DNA of 7,370 nucleotides from an uncultured Oscillospiraceae bacterium (GTDB lineage: Bacteria; Bacillota; Clostridia; Oscillospirales; Oscillospiraceae), in NCBI GenBank assembly GCA_934597345.1, contig CAKTRJ010000058.1, positions 1 through 7,370 on the forward strand, read 5' to 3'. Shown here piece by piece: positions 6,017 through 7,370 of this stretch (its first letter is position 1; each line of letters starts with the position of its first letter). Under the pieces are notes generated by a model that was not told the DNA's origin, did no database searches, and saw only the letters and a program-made list of their open reading frames with translations. The position numbers and the translations under genes are program-made.

Positions 6017-6022
6017 CCTCCT
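6017..6022 (-). promoter_or_regulatory. Ribosome binding site of the 31-aa gene
   Basis: The minus strand reads AGGAGG, 9 bases before ATG at 6007, overlapping the TAG stop of the preceding sortase. No other start lies at a suitable distance, so this site is the main evidence that the 31-aa frame is translated. Confidence 0.6.
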
Positions 6023-6707
6023 AAATTTTGGCTCTTTCACAATAGACCACATACCGCTGTTTACCGCCGCTGGCATAAGGGTGGCAGGTTAGCAGCGTCA
6101 GCAGGTCGCGGTTCGGTTGGATTTTGATCTTCTCCACCTCGTGGGGCTGGATGATTTGGATGTCCGCCACGGTGTACGTTAGAGTCTCCCAAAGGTTTGT
6201 AAGCTTTACAGTGTCGCCTACAGCCAGCTTGTCTATGTGCCGGAAGTAGTCCGCACCGCGCCAGCCCCGGTGGCCTGCAATGACGCAGTTGGTGTTGGCA
6301 CCGCCGATAGGGGCGGAGGTATTGCCCAGTACCGCCGCGCCTGCCGCGAGGTGGACGTCGGATGCCCCCAGATAGACCGGTATGGTCAACTCCATGGCGG
6401 GTATCTCTAAGACACCTACGATCTCGTCCTCAATGCCATAGGCGGAGAGATCGGCGGCGGGTTCTTCGCAGGCTTCCAAATCAACGAGGCCGGATTGTTT
6501 TTCGGAGTAGATACGCTGATTGTAGTCTTGCAAGGTCGCCAGCAGTTCGGAGTACTTCTGCTCTGGTTCATCACGCTCGGCCAAGAACTCCTGCACAGCA
6601 GTTTCGGCGCTGTTCTGGAGCCTGTGTCCCGTGAACACCGGCCACAGCATCACGCAGATACCCGCCACAGCCAGCAGCGCCGCCAGTACGAGAGATGTCT
6701 TACGCAT
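6021..6707 (-). CDS. Sortase (class C-like transpeptidase), second of the pair
   Basis: A membrane-anchored cysteine transpeptidase that cleaves a C-terminal sorting signal and joins the protein to the cell wall or to another pilin. Of 228 residues, 5-25 form an N-terminal membrane anchor, and a helical linker (about 35-70) precedes the sortase barrel from about 95. The catalytic triad is visible: His146 (AGHRGW), Cys208 (LLTCHPY) and Arg218 (GGKQRYVVYCE). There is no C-terminal membrane helix, unlike its neighbour, and no DP(W/F/Y) lid motif ahead of the barrel. The sequence looks closest to class C, but the TCHPY/RYVVYC ending leaves class D or a clostridial subgroup possible. ATG at 6707 has AGGAGG 7 bases upstream and overlaps the end of the first sortase by 8 bases. 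The substrates must be encoded outside the window. Confidence 0.92.
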   Translation of the reverse strand: MRKTSLVLAALLAVAGICVMLWPVFTGHRLQNSAETAVQEFLAERDEPEQKYSELLATLQDYNQRIYSEKQSGLVDLEACEEPAADLSAYGIEDEIVGVLEIPAMELTIPVYLGASDVHLAAGAAVLGNTSAPIGGANTNCVIAGHRGWRGADYFRHIDKLAVGDTVKLTNLWETLTYTVADIQIIQPHEVEKIKIQPNRDLLTLLTCHPYASGGKQRYVVYCERAKI

Positions 6708-7370
6708 GGCGTACCCTCCTTACCAAAAAGTAAGCACCGCCGACCATGGCCACCGCGCCAAGGCCAATTCTCAAACCAGAAAGATAGTGTTGTGTCCACG
6801 AGGACGCCGCTGGTTTTTCTACGGCGGCAGTCGCTTCCTGTTCAGGGGTGTAGGGAATGCGATGACCTCGTACCAACAACCGGTGGGTGTTGACACCAAA
6901 TGGAGTGCAAGTGACAAGAGTAACCAAATCCTTGCCCTCCTCGATTTGCAGCAGGCTTGTGTCTGTGGGCAGTACCGTATTGATGGCGTCTACCTCATAA
7001 GCCAGTGTGTCACCCAAGACATGGATATAAAAGACGTCACCCTTTTCGAGTTGGTCAATGTCCGAGAACAGCTTGGACGAGGCCATGCCGCTGTGAGCGG
7101 ATAACACAGCATGGGTGTTTTCTCCGCCCACCGGCAAGGATGTGCCTACCACATGGCCCACCGATTTTTCCAGCGTGTCGGCTCCCGTTCCGTGCTGCAC
7201 CGGCAGGTATACACCAATCTGGGGGATGTCCACATACGCCATGGCACCGCCCACCGTGAGCTGATCTGCGTAGGCCAAGGGAGGGGCAGAAGCCCCTCCC
7301 TCGGTAATGGCTGCGCCGGACAGCATAGCATTGTACTGCTCCGCGGCTTCACGCTGGGCGGTCAGCTCGG
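6700..7370 (-). CDS. Class C-type sortase (pilus sortase), 5' end beyond window
   Basis: Transpeptidase that typically polymerises pilins through LPXTG-like signals. The frame is open to the right edge (visible start ELTAQREAAEQYNAMLSG), so ATG at 7326 is internal: QYN-A-x-L is typical of the helix ahead of class C barrels. The N-terminal signal/anchor is missing. Numbering from Met at 7326, the triad is His78 (LSAHSG), Cys140 (LVTCTPFGVN) and Arg149 (THRLLVRG); TLVTCTPFGVNTHRLLVRG is the class C signature. A C-terminal membrane helix lies at about 184-203, followed by a basic tail (RRVRHA), as in class C enzymes. The region that usually carries the DP(W/F/Y) lid reads TEGGASAPPLAY, without it. 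Overlaps the second sortase by 8 bases (ATGCGTAA). Confidence 0.95.
   Translation of the reverse strand, partial: ELTAQREAAEQYNAMLSGAAITEGGASAPPLAYADQLTVGGAMAYVDIPQIGVYLPVQHGTGADTLEKSVGHVVGTSLPVGGENTHAVLSAHSGMASSKLFSDIDQLEKGDVFYIHVLGDTLAYEVDAINTVLPTDTSLLQIEEGKDLVTLVTCTPFGVNTHRLLVRGHRIPYTPEQEATAAVEKPAASSWTQHYLSGLRIGLGAVAMVGGAYFLVRRVRHA
7278..7301. repeat. Perfect GC-rich inverted repeat inside the sortase gene
   Basis: A 10-bp stem (AGGGAGGGGC on either strand, its complement opposite) with a 4-base loop (AGAA on plus, TTCT on minus). It lies in the coding sequence for EGGASAPPL, between the helical N-terminal part and the barrel of the first sortase. There is no T-run after it on either strand, so it is not a standard terminator. 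A codon-driven coincidence (Gly/Ala then Pro codons) is possible. Confidence 0.6.

Overview
The window is part of an integrative and conjugative element (ICE), or a closely related conjugative element, from a low-to-moderate-GC Bacillota. A gut Clostridia (Oscillospiraceae/Lachnospiraceae type) is most likely. The basis is the gene set: a TrbL/VirB6-like channel protein, DUF3852-, DUF3849- and DUF4314-type proteins, an ArdA-like antirestriction protein, a Dam-type adenine methyltransferase and two sortases. AGGAGG-type ribosome binding sites precede most genes. The organism and element family (Tn1549/CTn-like) are inferences; no integrase, relaxase or attachment site lies inside the window.

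All twelve genes I support are on the minus strand, so transcription runs from high to low coordinates. They are packed as one probable operon: no gap exceeds about 41 bases and several starts overlap the preceding stop. In transcription order: (1) 7370-6021, two adjacent sortase genes, the first cut by the window edge; (2) 6007-4678, a tiny 31-aa membrane protein, an 82-aa protein of unknown function with a GTG start, and a 326-aa protein with an N-terminal DUF4314 domain; (3) 4685-2243, a probable anti-restriction block made of a two-module ArdA-like protein (TTG start), a small winged-helix protein and a solo N6-adenine DNA methyltransferase; (4) 2225-1139, a Cys-rich possibly AbrB-like small protein and a DUF3849-type protein; (5) 1126-1, the start of the mating-channel block, with a small signal-peptide/two-helix membrane protein (DUF3852-like, a VirB2-like pilin candidate) and a polytopic TrbL/VirB6-like protein that runs off the left edge.

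Read together, the block would support transfer in three ways. The sortases would anchor or polymerise cell-surface proteins encoded upstream of the window. The ArdA-like protein and the methyltransferase would protect the incoming element from host restriction. The TrbL-like and DUF3852-like proteins would form part of the membrane channel. No RNA gene, CRISPR array, insertion sequence, rho-independent terminator or convincing promoter was found. The long plus-strand reading frames are antisense shadows of the minus-strand genes.
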